Shown here one piece after another: positions 6,723 through 15,402 of a DNA stretch of 37,509 nt. Each line of letters begins with the position of its first letter. Position 1 is the first letter of the stretch. The position numbers and the translations under genes are program-made. This DNA is from Caulobacteraceae bacterium. Its GTDB lineage: Bacteria; Pseudomonadota; Alphaproteobacteria; Caulobacterales; Caulobacteraceae. Under the pieces are notes generated by a model, which had not been told where the DNA came from, did not search any database, and was given only the letters and a program-made list of their open reading frames with translations. The DNA is taken from positions 1 to 37,509 of the forward strand of contig CANCJE010000011.1 in the NCBI GenBank assembly GCA_947378235.1. The letters run 5' to 3'.

Positions 6723-8945
6723 CTAGTCCCCCATTGATGCGCCGGGATAGAACGGCAGTGTGCGCAGGCGGGTCTTGGTCAGTTTGGCGAAGGCATTGGC
6801 GATGGCCGGAGCCACGCAAGGCACCCCGGTTTCACCAACCCCGCCCGGTGCCGCAGCCGTCGGACCCGTGCCGCCGACGATGGAGACGGCGATTGTGGGG
6901 GTGTCTCCCGCCTTAGCGACGCGATAGTTACTGAAGTTGCTGACGCTCGGCACGCCATTGGCAAAGGTCACCTGCCCCCACATAGCGGCCGACAGGCCGT
7001 GCAGTAGTCCGCCCTCCATCTGGCTTTCGATCTGGTCCGGGTTGATGGCCAGGCCGCAGTCGATGGCGCAGAACAGCTTGGTGACCTTAGGAATGATCAA
7101 GGTCGTGCGCGAGGCCGTGGTGACCGTGGTTTGAGAGACTTGGGCAACAACGGCGATGTAGCTGCCGAAACCCTTGAGGAAGGCAACGCCGCGCGCTGTC
7201 CCGGTCGTCGCTGTCGTGGTCCAGCCACTGAGAGTCTTAACAGCGTCCAGAACCGCAACAGCGCGGCTGTCACCGCCAGCAACCAACAGGGACCGGCGAA
7301 GCTCCATCGGATCAAGTCCGCCGGACAGAGCCAGCTCATCCAAGGCGCTTTCCACTGCAAAGGTGTTGTAGCTCTCGCCCACCGAACGCCAGTAACCCAA
7401 GGGGATGTCGGTGATCAGCGGGACATATTCGATCCGCTGGCCACCGATGGCATAGGGCAGATCGGCGGCACCGGCGATGGCCCCTGTATCTTCAGGATTG
7501 TTACCGGGCTTGGTATTGCGCTGGATGTTGATCGAGGGAGAGACGTTGCGATAGATCAGGCCGCTGAGAGCCTTGTTGGCATCGAGGCTTGCCTGCACCC
7601 GAATGGTCGCGCAGGGCCGGTACATGTCATTTTGGAAGTCTTGTTTGCGCGACCAGATCAGCTTGACGGGCTTGCCGACCGCCTTAGCGATCTTCACGGC
7701 CTGGCCGATATAGTCCTGCTCGATCTTGCGACCGAGACCGCCGCCAAGGAAGGTGGTGTGGACCGTGATGGCCGATGGAGCCAAGCCGGTAATGGCTTGA
7801 ATGGTTGGAATGCAAAATTGCTGGCCTTGGGTCGGGGCCCAAACCTCGCACGAGGTCGCCGTAACCGAGGCAGTGCAGTTTAAGACCTCCATACAGGCAT
7901 GGGCCAAGAAGGGCAGATTATAGGTCACATCGATCTTGGACTTGGCCGAGGCTAGCGCCGCGACGGGATCGCCTCCCGCCGTCTTGACAGAATTGAGGAC
8001 CGCCAGCGGGTCAGCCGCCAGCCGGCTCGCCGTGGCCTGCAGGGATGCGGAATCGCGCGAGGCCAGATTGGTTGGCAAGGTCCAAGTGATCTTTGAGGTC
8101 AGCGAATTGGCAATAGTCATCGCCGACCAGGTATCAGTCGCGACCACACCCACAGCATTTCCAAGATTGACCAGAGCAATTGCCCCAGACGCCGTAGTCG
8201 GCATGGTTTTCACCACCCCGCCAAGGGTTGGACAGTGCACGACGCTGGCATAGACCATGCCTGGAACCCGGACATCCATACCAAAGACCGCAGAACCATC
8301 GACCTTGGCTGGCACATCGACCCGCGCCATACGCTTGCCGATAACATTGGTCGTTGTCGCCAGCGTGACTGTGGTGGGGGGCGTCAAGCCCGCTGCGGTG
8401 CCGACCAGATCGCTGAACAGCAAGGTCTTTGTGCCGTTACTGACCTTGCCGCCAGGAACCAGGATCCAGGTTCCGGCACCGCCAACGACCGTTGCGGCCG
8501 CGATCAACATCTGACCGGCGGTCGCCGCAGCCTTGCGCAAGGGCGTATACCAGCCGCGCATACTGGTGCTGCCACCGGTGAGTTGGGCACCAAAGATTGG
8601 GTTGCCAAAGGGATTGGGCCAGACGGCTGAGGCCAGACCATGCTCGACCTTAATCTGGGTCCAGTTGAGTTGAAGCTCCTCAGCGACGAGCTGTGCGAGG
8701 CCCGTCATGATCCCCTGCCCCATCTCGGTAGAGCCAATCAGGAGCGTGACCGTGTCGGCACTATCAATCCTGAGATAGGCACCAAGCGCTGTTGCCAATG
8801 GGGCACCTGCCGTGCCGCTAACAGAAACGTTCGAATTGGAAACACTCGACAAAACGACTGGAACGACAAGTGCGGTTCCTGCCGCTGCGGCAACCACGCC
8901 CGTAACAACCGTACGGCGGCTAACATTTACGTCGGTCTCTGCCAT
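6723..8945 (-). CDS. Molybdopterin-binding large subunit, IorB-type aldehyde/heteroaromatic oxidoreductase
   Basis: Xanthine-dehydrogenase-family molybdenum hydroxylase, catalytic subunit, which inserts oxygen from water into an aldehyde or N-heterocycle. The product is 740 aa. The N-terminus has a Tat-like signal (SRRTVV at 9-14, then an Ala/Val-rich hydrophobic stretch), so the folded cofactor enzyme should be periplasmic. Motifs include TLLIGSTEMGQGIMTGLAQL near residue 65, FLGGGLGRKIEQD, and GGVGETG near the C-terminus with the expected catalytic Glu705. The small 2Fe-2S subunit is encoded 36 nt upstream and lacks its own signal, as usual for pairs exported together. IorAB (isoquinoline 1-oxidoreductase) is the named relative, but the substrate is not readable from sequence. 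No cytochrome or XdhC-like maturation gene lies beside it. Confidence 0.9.
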   Translation of the reverse strand: MAETDVNVSRRTVVTGVVAAAAGTALVVPVVLSSVSNSNVSVSGTAGAPLATALGAYLRIDSADTVTLLIGSTEMGQGIMTGLAQLVAEELQLNWTQIKVEHGLASAVWPNPFGNPIFGAQLTGGSTSMRGWYTPLRKAAATAGQMLIAAATVVGGAGTWILVPGGKVSNGTKTLLFSDLVGTAAGLTPPTTVTLATTTNVIGKRMARVDVPAKVDGSAVFGMDVRVPGMVYASVVHCPTLGGVVKTMPTTASGAIALVNLGNAVGVVATDTWSAMTIANSLTSKITWTLPTNLASRDSASLQATASRLAADPLAVLNSVKTAGGDPVAALASAKSKIDVTYNLPFLAHACMEVLNCTASVTATSCEVWAPTQGQQFCIPTIQAITGLAPSAITVHTTFLGGGLGRKIEQDYIGQAVKIAKAVGKPVKLIWSRKQDFQNDMYRPCATIRVQASLDANKALSGLIYRNVSPSINIQRNTKPGNNPEDTGAIAGAADLPYAIGGQRIEYVPLITDIPLGYWRSVGESYNTFAVESALDELALSGGLDPMELRRSLLVAGGDSRAVAVLDAVKTLSGWTTTATTGTARGVAFLKGFGSYIAVVAQVSQTTVTTASRTTLIIPKVTKLFCAIDCGLAINPDQIESQMEGGLLHGLSAAMWGQVTFANGVPSVSNFSNYRVAKAGDTPTIAVSIVGGTGPTAAAPGGVGETGVPCVAPAIANAFAKLTKTRLRTLPFYPGASMGD

Positions 8946-8981
8946 TTGGATGATCCTTGTTGGCCGATGGGGCCGTTAAAC

Positions 8982-9428
8982 TCAGAGGCCCTGTTGCGCC
9001 TTGGTGATGCGCGGATAGGTGCCACAGACGCAGACATTGGAGGTGCCGGACGCCAGTTGGCTGCCATGATGACCGGCCTTCATGCCGCCCACCGTCGCCA
9101 TCAGCATCCCCGGTTGGCAAAAGCCGCACTGGGGGACCTGTTTATCGACCCAAGCCGCCTGCGCCTTCTTGCCATCGGCGTCAGCGGCGAGGCCTTCGAC
9201 CGTCATGATCGCTTTACCAACGGCTGATCCGACATCGTAATCGCAAGAGCGAACTGGCTGGCCGCCCACCAACACGGTACAGGCACCACAGACCTCGATG
9301 CCACAGCCATATTTCGTGCCCGTTAGACCGATTATATCGCGGATGACCCAAAGCAGCGGCATACCGGTGCTAGGGACACTGACGGCGTAGGTTTTGCCGT
9401 TGACGTTCAAAGTGAGGTTCGTTGCCAT
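8982..9428 (-). CDS. 2Fe-2S subunit of an IorA-type molybdenum hydroxylase
   Basis: Electron-transfer small subunit that carries electrons from the molybdenum site. It is 148 aa with two iron-sulfur domains. The plant-ferredoxin-type cluster uses Cys42, Cys47, Cys50 and Cys62 (CGIEVCGAC...C). The second, four-helix cluster uses Cys101, Cys104, Cys133 and Cys135 (CGFC...CVC). All eight ligands are intact. The start at 9428 is preceded by AAGGA about 13 nt away, inside a perfect 12-bp palindrome. It is the first gene of a two-gene minus-strand operon with the large subunit, divergent from the virB operon. Confidence 0.93.
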   Translation of the reverse strand: MATNLTLNVNGKTYAVSVPSTGMPLLWVIRDIIGLTGTKYGCGIEVCGACTVLVGGQPVRSCDYDVGSAVGKAIMTVEGLAADADGKKAQAAWVDKQVPQCGFCQPGMLMATVGGMKAGHHGSQLASGTSNVCVCGTYPRITKAQQGL

Positions 9429-9431
9429 CTG

Positions 9432-9443
9432 AGGATATATCCT
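9432..9443. promoter_or_regulatory. Palindrome covering the ribosome binding site of the 2Fe-2S subunit gene
   Basis: AGGATATATCCT is a perfect 12-bp palindrome 4 nt before the start codon. It contains the only Shine-Dalgarno-like sequence (AGGA) of this gene, so a bound protein or self-pairing could limit translation. The palindrome is seen; control is inferred. Confidence 0.3.
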
Positions 9444-9489
9444 TCGCGAGCCTAAACCCGAGCCATCGCTGCACTCGTCGGTTACATTA

Positions 9490-9506
9490 GGATGATCTAA
9501 TCATCC
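9490..9506. promoter_or_regulatory. Candidate operator upstream of the molybdenum hydroxylase operon
   Basis: GGATGAT-cta-ATCATCC is a perfect 7-bp inverted repeat around 3 nt, about 62 nt upstream of the first start codon. A half-site-like GGATGATCC recurs at 8948-8956, just before the large-subunit gene. It has the size and symmetry of a TetR- or GntR-type operator. No regulator gene is adjacent. Confidence 0.4.
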
Positions 9507-9848
9507 AAGCCGGACGTCGTAAACAACAAATTGAAGTAAATTTAGATTAATCACAAATATTTATTGCGACATTTGGGCACAGAAATTGATACTGAAATTA
9601 AAAAATCGCCCGCTGATTGATAAATAGACCATCCTGAGTCGCAATTCTGCTCAGTTGATAAAAATATCAGTATTCGCGTAGGAAATATGCTCCAATTTGA
9701 CACAGGATCGACTATATCTAAAGTTATATTACAATCGTATCCGTTTCATCTTAGCCTCATCCTTTTGGGGTCGCACTCGGCTGCCGACCACAGGGGCAGG
9801 CCGATCGTCCCAATTGACCGGAGCCGTGGATTGAGATTGTTTGCCGGG

Positions 9849-10472
9849 ATGTCTGACGGTCGCAAAAAGGAAAGACTGGCTCGCCCCCTACTGATCGGGG
9901 GGCTTTTGGGCGTGCTCGCTGCCCTGTCATGCGCATCCGCCTTTGGTCAGGTGATCGAAATTTCTCCGGACGGCACGATCATTACCCATTCTGGGCCCGC
10001 CACCTACAGTGGCCCAGGCCAGCCCTCTCACCCCCTATCCCAACCGGCAACGCACCGGGCGACAGTGTCAGCAACCTCCGCTCCTCAGGCCGCAATTGCC
10101 CTGTCCGCCAAAAATGCAGGCCTAAGTCCTGCACTCGTCGAGGCGGTGGCATGGACGGAGTCTCGCATGAACCAATCGGCGCGGTCTGCGAAGGGGGCGC
10201 GAGGGGTGATGCAGTTGATGCCAGCAACTGCGCGCCAGATGGGTGTCAATCCAGAGCAGCTTGAAGGCAATGTCGAAGGCGGCACCCGTTATCTTAGCGG
10301 CCTTTTGGTGCGTTTTGATGGGGATTTGATCAATAGCCTCGCCGGTTATAATGCCGGACCAGAGGCCGTACGCCAACATGGTGGAATTCCGCCTTATCGT
10401 GAGACGAAGGCCTATGTATCTGCGATAATGGATAGACTTGCAGACACGGCACTTAAAGGGGACGCGCGATGA
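9849..10472 (+). CDS. virB1: VirB1-like lytic transglycosylase of the type IV secretion operon
   Basis: Cuts peptidoglycan to let the secretion channel cross the periplasm. The product is 207 aa from ATG 9849, which places a signal peptide (RPLLIGGLLGVLAALSCASAFGQ) at the N-terminus. An in-frame ATG at 9687 would add 54 residues ahead of it and is less likely. The SLT domain occupies roughly 85-200, with catalytic Glu104 in AWTES, then GARGVMQLMPATA, and AGYNAGPEAV. The ribosome binding site is weak. It is the first gene of an eight-gene operon; its stop overlaps the virB2 start by 4 nt (ATGA). Other SLT enzymes look alike, but position identifies it. Confidence 0.9.
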   Translation: MSDGRKKERLARPLLIGGLLGVLAALSCASAFGQVIEISPDGTIITHSGPATYSGPGQPSHPLSQPATHRATVSATSAPQAAIALSAKNAGLSPALVEAVAWTESRMNQSARSAKGARGVMQLMPATARQMGVNPEQLEGNVEGGTRYLSGLLVRFDGDLINSLAGYNAGPEAVRQHGGIPPYRETKAYVSAIMDRLADTALKGDAR

Positions 10473-10795
10473 CGAACCGATCCAGTCACATCAAGCTTTC
10501 ATCGGGCGTTATGGGGCTCGTTTGGGCGTCGGCAAGCGCGGCTCAGGCTCAGGTTGCGGATCCTGCCGGGTCTGGACCGATCCTTAATGCCCTAACCTGG
10601 ATCCAAAATACGCTGATGGGCACGGTCGCGACAACAGCGGCGGTCATTGCCATTGCGGCTGTGGGCTTCATGATGCTGACCGGTCGGATTGACTGGCGCC
10701 GGGGCCTCACCGTCATCTTGGGGGCCTTCATTATATTTGGTGCCGCAGCCATCGTTGCGGGCATCCGCGCGGCGGCCACGGGGTCGCCCTCATGA
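10469..10795 (+). CDS. virB2: VirB2 major pilin
   Basis: Prepilin whose mature form builds the T4SS pilus. It is 108 aa: a signal peptide probably cleaved after AAQAQ or AQA near residue 28, then a mature pilin of about 80 residues. Two hydrophobic helices (about 49-68 and 79-97) flank a short charged cytoplasmic loop TGRIDWRRG, the classic VirB2/TrbC layout. The start overlaps the virB1 stop by 4 nt and the end overlaps virB3 by 4 nt, so it is translationally coupled. Pilins are normally needed in large amounts, yet no extra ribosome binding site or internal promoter is obvious. Confidence 0.9.
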   Translation: MTNRSSHIKLSSGVMGLVWASASAAQAQVADPAGSGPILNALTWIQNTLMGTVATTAAVIAIAAVGFMMLTGRIDWRRGLTVILGAFIIFGAAAIVAGIRAAATGSPS

Positions 10796-11076
10796 GCCGA
10801 CTGACCTCTGATCCGGTCTTTGCTGCCCTCACCCGCCCTCAGATGATCGGCGGCGTGACCTATAGCTATGCGGTGTTCAACCTGATTGTGACGCTGGAAG
10901 CCTTTTTGATCACCAAGAGCTTTTGGACCCTGCTGATCGCCCCCATCATCCACGTCGTTGGCTATGTTGCCTGCCTGAATGAGCCGCGTTTCTTTGATCT
11001 CTGGATCACCCGTGTCCGTGAGTGCCCACGGATCGGGAATTTTAACTTCTGGCGCATCAATACGTATCAGCCTTGA
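10792..11076 (+). CDS. virB3: VirB3 inner-membrane T4SS protein
   Basis: Small membrane protein that associates with the VirB4 ATPase in the inner-membrane complex. It is 94 aa, the usual size. The N-terminus DPVFAALTRPQMIGGVTYS is the family hallmark, then one or two membrane segments around 24-60, and a C-terminal cytoplasmic tail (EPRFFDLWITRVRECP). It overlaps virB2 and virB4 by 4 nt each. Confidence 0.92.
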   Translation: MSRLTSDPVFAALTRPQMIGGVTYSYAVFNLIVTLEAFLITKSFWTLLIAPIIHVVGYVACLNEPRFFDLWITRVRECPRIGNFNFWRINTYQP

Positions 11077-13460
11077 GCCCGAAATTCGCCTCACTAGGCC
11101 TCGCAGGCCGTCTTGCCGCCAAAGAAGCGCGGGTGGGCCAACGGCTGCCCTATGCGGGCCATGTCGATGAACGGACCATCCGCACGCGCGACGGGAACCT
11201 TGTGCAGATCCTGCACCTGCAGGGCCTGTCGTTCGAAACCCGGACGGACGACGAGCTGAACTATCGTAAAATCCTACGCGAAACCCTGCTGCGCAGCATC
11301 GCGACCTCACGCCTCGCCGTCTATCACCATGTCATCCGCCGCGAGGTTGCACCCCATCTCCAAGGCAGGCCTGAAACTCCGTTCGGGCTGGGCCTCGATG
11401 AGACTTGGAAAGACCAACTGAATCGGCGTCGCCTGTTCGTCAACGACCTCTATTTGACCCTGGTCCATCGCCCGCTTCAGGGGGAAGCCGGTCTGATCGA
11501 AAAGCTGTTTGGACGGGGTCAAGGTGAGGCCAATCTGGCGGCGAACCTGCGCAATCTCAACGCCTTGAGGGAATCGGTTCAAGCCGCCCTTGCCCCCTAT
11601 GGCCCGCGCCTGCTGACAACCATCACGACCACGACCGGTACGCGTTCGGAGCCGGCGGAGGTTCTTGCCAATATTGTCAATGCCGCATCGACCAAGGTTC
11701 TCGCCCCCAGCGGCGATCTGGGTGAGGCCCTTGCGACCCGACGACTGAATTTCGGGGCCGACGCGATGGAATTTGCCGCCTCAGGCGTGCAGCCTTCCAC
11801 CTTTGGAGCCATTGTCTCGATCAAGGACTATCCGGCCAAGACCATTCCCGGCCTGCTCGATCCGGTTCTTCGCCTACCCTACGAGATGGTGCTGAGCGAA
11901 AGCTTCGTCTTCCTTGATCGCCCGGTAGCCTTAGGTCGGATGAACCTCGCCCTTCGTCGCTTGCGGGCAGCCGATGACGACGCCTTTAGTCTGCGCAATG
12001 ATCTGATGGCCGCGCGGGACGATTTGGGCGCAGGTCGCACCGTCTATGGCGAACATCACCTGTCGATCCTGGTCCAGGACGAGGACCTGGCCAGCCTTGA
12101 TCTGGCCTGCGCCGATGTCCAATCCGCACTTGGCGAGTCCGGCATTATTGCGGTGCGAGAACTGGTCAATCTGGAACCCGCCTTCTGGGCCCAGTTTCCT
12201 GGCAATTTCCAATATATTGCCCGCAAGGCCCTGATCTCAGCGTCGAACTTCTCGAGCTTGGCCAGCCTGCACAGCCATCCTCGCGGTCAGACGCGCGACC
12301 TGCATTGGGGCGCACCCGTGACCGTCTTGGAGTCCACGGCGTCCGGCCCATACAATTTCAGCTTTCACAATGGCGATCTGGGAAACTTCACCGTGATCGG
12401 CCCGAGCGGTAGCGGCAAGACCGCACTGCTTAACTTCTTGGCGGCGCAGGCCGAAAAATTCCATCCGCGAACGGTCATTTTTGACAAGGATCGGGGTGCT
12501 GAAGCCTTTGTTCGCGCCAGTGGTGGACGCTATGACCGGCTGTCACCCGGCGAGCCATCAGGCCTCAACCCGCTCAAGCTCCCTGACACGGCGGAAAATC
12601 GACTGTTCCTGAGGGACTGGCTGTCACGGCTCTTGACCCGCGAGGGAATGGAACTGGATCCCGGCGAGCAGGCAACCATCGCCGATGCCGTCGACGCGCT
12701 CTATCAGCAGGCTCCAGAGCTGCGGCAACTGGTTCATGTCCGTGACCTGCTGCAAGGCATGCGCCGCCCGGTACCCGGAGATTTGGCAGCGCGCCTTGCC
12801 CCCTGGATTGGCCAAGGTGAACATGCTTGGCTGTTTGACAATGCCGAAGACCGGATCGATCTCAGCGCCCGGATGCTCGGGGTCGACATGACGCGGTTGC
12901 TCGACAGCCCCGTTCTGCGCACCCCGGCCATGATGTATCTGTTTCACTGTATTGAGCAGAGCCTCGATGGGACACCTTCGATCATCATTGTCGATGAGGG
13001 CTGGAAGGCCTTGGACGACGAGGTCTTTGTCCGCCGCATTCGAGATTGGCAAAAGACCATCCGGAAGCGCAACGGCATCTTGGGCTTTTGCACGCAAAGC
13101 GCATCCGATGCGCTGGACAGCAAGATTGCCTCGGCCATTGTCGAACAGTCTGCGACCCAGATCTTCTTCCCCAATTCTAAGGCTCGGCCGCAAGACTATG
13201 TCGATGGATTTGGCCTGACCGAACATGAGTTCGAGTTGGTTCGGACCCTGCCCGACACCTCCCGCTGCTTTCTGATCAAGCAAGCCGACCATAGCGTCGT
13301 CGCCCGGCTCGACCTGTCCAACATGCCCGGATATTTGCGGGTTCTGGCGGGAACTGAGCGCAATATTCGCGCGCTGGATGGGCTCCGCGAGCGCCTCGGT
13401 GATGATCCCACAGCGTGGCTGGAAACCTTCATGTCGGACAGCAACGGAGGCCGCGCATGA
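11073..13460 (+). CDS. virB4: VirB4 ATPase of the type IV secretion system
   Basis: Hexameric ATPase that drives pilus assembly and substrate transfer at the inner membrane. It is 795 aa, full length. The N-terminal CagE/TrbE/VirB domain covers roughly 1-400. The P-loop is GPSGSGKT at 443-450. Walker B is IIIVDEGWK with Asp641 and Glu642. The downstream arginine-containing motif and FCTQSASDAL are present. The start used here is TTG at 11073, overlapping the virB3 stop (TTGA); this matches the 4-nt overlap seen at every other junction, and the first residues read like a VirB4 N-terminus. A later start is possible but would break that pattern. Confidence 0.95.
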   Translation: MSPKFASLGLAGRLAAKEARVGQRLPYAGHVDERTIRTRDGNLVQILHLQGLSFETRTDDELNYRKILRETLLRSIATSRLAVYHHVIRREVAPHLQGRPETPFGLGLDETWKDQLNRRRLFVNDLYLTLVHRPLQGEAGLIEKLFGRGQGEANLAANLRNLNALRESVQAALAPYGPRLLTTITTTTGTRSEPAEVLANIVNAASTKVLAPSGDLGEALATRRLNFGADAMEFAASGVQPSTFGAIVSIKDYPAKTIPGLLDPVLRLPYEMVLSESFVFLDRPVALGRMNLALRRLRAADDDAFSLRNDLMAARDDLGAGRTVYGEHHLSILVQDEDLASLDLACADVQSALGESGIIAVRELVNLEPAFWAQFPGNFQYIARKALISASNFSSLASLHSHPRGQTRDLHWGAPVTVLESTASGPYNFSFHNGDLGNFTVIGPSGSGKTALLNFLAAQAEKFHPRTVIFDKDRGAEAFVRASGGRYDRLSPGEPSGLNPLKLPDTAENRLFLRDWLSRLLTREGMELDPGEQATIADAVDALYQQAPELRQLVHVRDLLQGMRRPVPGDLAARLAPWIGQGEHAWLFDNAEDRIDLSARMLGVDMTRLLDSPVLRTPAMMYLFHCIEQSLDGTPSIIIVDEGWKALDDEVFVRRIRDWQKTIRKRNGILGFCTQSASDALDSKIASAIVEQSATQIFFPNSKARPQDYVDGFGLTEHEFELVRTLPDTSRCFLIKQADHSVVARLDLSNMPGYLRVLAGTERNIRALDGLRERLGDDPTAWLETFMSDSNGGRA

Positions 13461-14614
13461 TTGCGACCTGCGCCGCCCTAGCGGAACATTCCGGGACTAT
13501 TCGCGGGGCTATGGACGCCGTTGAGTGTCACTCTAGGACCTATGCCCAAGCCGGGTATGAGGCACTTGGCGGGGCGGGGTCACCCTTCCAATCCTGGCTC
13601 AACATCCTGTTGGTGATCTATGTCGCGGCGCTCGGCTATCGGCTGATGATGGGGCACGACAGCCGCTCCTTCAACCTGACCACCATCGGCCTGACCCTTG
13701 GCGCTGTTGTGGCTTTGGTAGGCAACTGGACCCTGTTTCAGACCCTCGTCTTTGATCTGGTGACCAAGGCCCCGCTAGAAGTGGCCGCGATCGTGACCCA
13801 TCCAGCGACCAACAATTCCGCCTTTGCAGGAGACCCACGCGCCTCGATACAGGTGGTCTATGATCAGCTATCGCTCGCGGCGGCGGACTTTGCGCGCGCC
13901 AGTGGTCCAAACACCCCGATCTATGCTGGCGGAAAGTCCGGCGCGGCTCAGGCCCTATGGCAATCGTCGCAGAGCCTATTTTACGCCACAGCCGGCGTCT
14001 TTAGCCTCAGCGTCATTACTGCCGCCGTTTTAACCGCCGTTGGCCCCATCCTCATCACCCTGTCCCTGTTTGAGGTGACCCGTGGCCTCTTTGCAGGCTG
14101 GGTGCGTGGGCTCCTGGCGGCCCTTTTGGTGAGCTTGCTCTGTTGGCTGTCAGCAGCCCTGATGTTGTCGATCCTGGAGCCGGGATTGATCACCTTGGCC
14201 CGCCAAAGGATGGCTGGAGACCTTCAGGTTGATACGGCCTTGAGCGTCAGTGCCCTGGTGATGTTGTTTAGCGTCGTGCAGGTGGGCGTCGCGTCCATGG
14301 GCGTGATGATGGCTATGGGCTTCAAATGGCCCGAATCGACCGCCTCTCGCGCAAGGCCAAGTCAGGTCCGTACCGACATCTCGATGACTGAAGGTGTGGG
14401 TCGCAGATCCGGTGAAAGCCTATCAAGGGCTGAACAACTCTCTACGACCCTTCGCCAGTCCCCTGCCAGCCAAGCCTATCGCACAGACCTGACGGGCCCA
14501 CGCCCTGCAGCCTCGCTATCGGGCTTAGCAAACAATGACACAGATCAACGCCTAACCGGCATGACCAACCGCCGCGCGGGCCGGTTGCCGGACCAGGACA
14601 GGGTAAGACCATGA
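13457..14614 (+). CDS. virB6: VirB6/TrbL polytopic membrane protein
   Basis: Inner-membrane channel component of the T4SS. It is 385 aa from ATG 13457, chosen because it overlaps the virB4 stop by 4 nt (ATGA). An upstream in-frame start at 13415 would add 14 residues inside virB4. Several hydrophobic segments are visible: WLNILLVIYVAALGYRLMM, TIGLTLGAVVALVGNW, VFSLSVITAAVLTAVGPILI, GLLAALLVSLLCWLSAALML, and SALVMLFSVVQVGVASMGV. The last 80 residues are polar and disordered-looking. The gene ends 4 nt into virB9. No virB5 precedes it, and neither virB7 nor virB8 follows it. Confidence 0.9.
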   Translation: MIATCAALAEHSGTIRGAMDAVECHSRTYAQAGYEALGGAGSPFQSWLNILLVIYVAALGYRLMMGHDSRSFNLTTIGLTLGAVVALVGNWTLFQTLVFDLVTKAPLEVAAIVTHPATNNSAFAGDPRASIQVVYDQLSLAAADFARASGPNTPIYAGGKSGAAQALWQSSQSLFYATAGVFSLSVITAAVLTAVGPILITLSLFEVTRGLFAGWVRGLLAALLVSLLCWLSAALMLSILEPGLITLARQRMAGDLQVDTALSVSALVMLFSVVQVGVASMGVMMAMGFKWPESTASRARPSQVRTDISMTEGVGRRSGESLSRAEQLSTTLRQSPASQAYRTDLTGPRPAASLSGLANNDTDQRLTGMTNRRAGRLPDQDRVRP

Positions 14615-15402
14615 TCCGCCGCCTCGTTCTTATCATGGCTATTGGCCTATTGATGGGCAGTCCCGCCCACGCACTCATCGCCCCGACGCCCGGTCCGGGG
14701 GATGGTCGGATCCGCACAACCCTCTATGACCCCAATCAGGTGGTCATGCTCACCGGGGTCTTGGGCTATCAGTTCAGCATCGGCTTTGGCGAGGGCGAGC
14801 GGATCGAGAATGTCTCCATCGGCGATGCGATGGGTTGGCAAGTCACGCCCAATGCCAAGGCCACGCTGCTGTTCATCAAGCCGATCTTGGCCGGGGCCAC
14901 GACCAATATGACGGTGGTGACGAACCTGCGGCGCTACGCCTTCGAGTTGGCGGTCGAGAGGCGCTCGGGGAAAGCGGCCTCTGGCACGGCGCTCTATGGC
15001 CTGCAATTTCTCTATCCCGCCCCGCCCAAATCCAGCGAACCCGTCAAGCCAGAGCCTCCAGCCTCCCCAACCATCGCCAACAGCGCCTACAGCTATGAAG
15101 GCTCGACCCAGACCCTGCCGAGTCAGGTCTTTGATGATGGCAAGGCGACCTATTTTAGGTTTGCAGAGCGCGGCACCTATCCGGCGGTCTTTGTTCTCGA
15201 AGAGAAGAACGGCGAGTCCATCGTCAACTCGGCCACGCGCGGTGACTATCTGGTGGTCGATCAGGTCGCTAAGGGTTTCGTCCTTCGACAGGGCGATCAG
15301 GTGACCCGCATCTTTAACGAAGGGTTCGAAACCCAGTCCGTCGGTCCGCTGAGCCCTCGCCCGAGGGCAAAGCCCAAATCGCGAGGCCTGTTTCGCAAAT
15401 GA
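14611..15402 (+). CDS. virB9: VirB9 outer-membrane core-complex protein
   Basis: Forms the outer-membrane core ring with VirB10 and, in the canonical system, the lipoprotein VirB7. It is 263 aa with a Sec signal peptide ending PAHA-L near residue 22. The N-terminal beta domain covers about 30-130 (RIRTTLYDPNQVVMLTG, GWQVTPNAKATLLFIKP). After a Pro-rich linker (PPKSSEPVKPEPPASP) comes the C-terminal VirB7-binding-type domain, about 155-245 (PSQVFDDGKATYFRFAERGTYPAVF, then the RGDYLVVDQVAKGFVLRQG region). It overlaps virB6 and virB10 by 4 nt. No lipobox is seen here, and there is no separate virB7. Confidence 0.93.
   Translation: MIRRLVLIMAIGLLMGSPAHALIAPTPGPGDGRIRTTLYDPNQVVMLTGVLGYQFSIGFGEGERIENVSIGDAMGWQVTPNAKATLLFIKPILAGATTNMTVVTNLRRYAFELAVERRSGKAASGTALYGLQFLYPAPPKSSEPVKPEPPASPTIANSAYSYEGSTQTLPSQVFDDGKATYFRFAERGTYPAVFVLEEKNGESIVNSATRGDYLVVDQVAKGFVLRQGDQVTRIFNEGFETQSVGPLSPRPRAKPKSRGLFRK

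Larger units (their letters stand above)
9429..9848. other. AT-rich divergent intergenic region, molybdenum hydroxylase versus virB operon
   Basis: This 420-base gap is clearly more AT-rich than the genes around it, especially 9520-9750 with runs such as AAATATTTATTGC and TTGATAAAAATATCAG. It must hold both divergent promoters. Besides the two palindromes listed separately, TGATA-aaaa-TATCA at 9656-9669 is a weak inverted repeat. The frame upstream of virB1 is open from ATG 9687, but its product there looks unlike any signal peptide. No other gene is seen. Confidence 0.6.

Noticed and set aside
9687-9848. ATG 9687 as the start of virB1
   Set aside because: The extra 54 residues would bury the signal peptide inside the protein; ATG 9849 places it correctly.
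11073-11076. Frameshift at the virB3-virB4 junction because virB4 starts with TTG
   Set aside because: TTGA follows the same 4-nt overlap pattern as the other junctions, so it is a normal alternative start.
14600-14620. A hidden virB7 or virB8 between virB6 and virB9
   Set aside because: The two genes overlap by 4 nt, and no alternative frame nearby has a lipobox or a VirB8-like membrane-plus-periplasmic layout.
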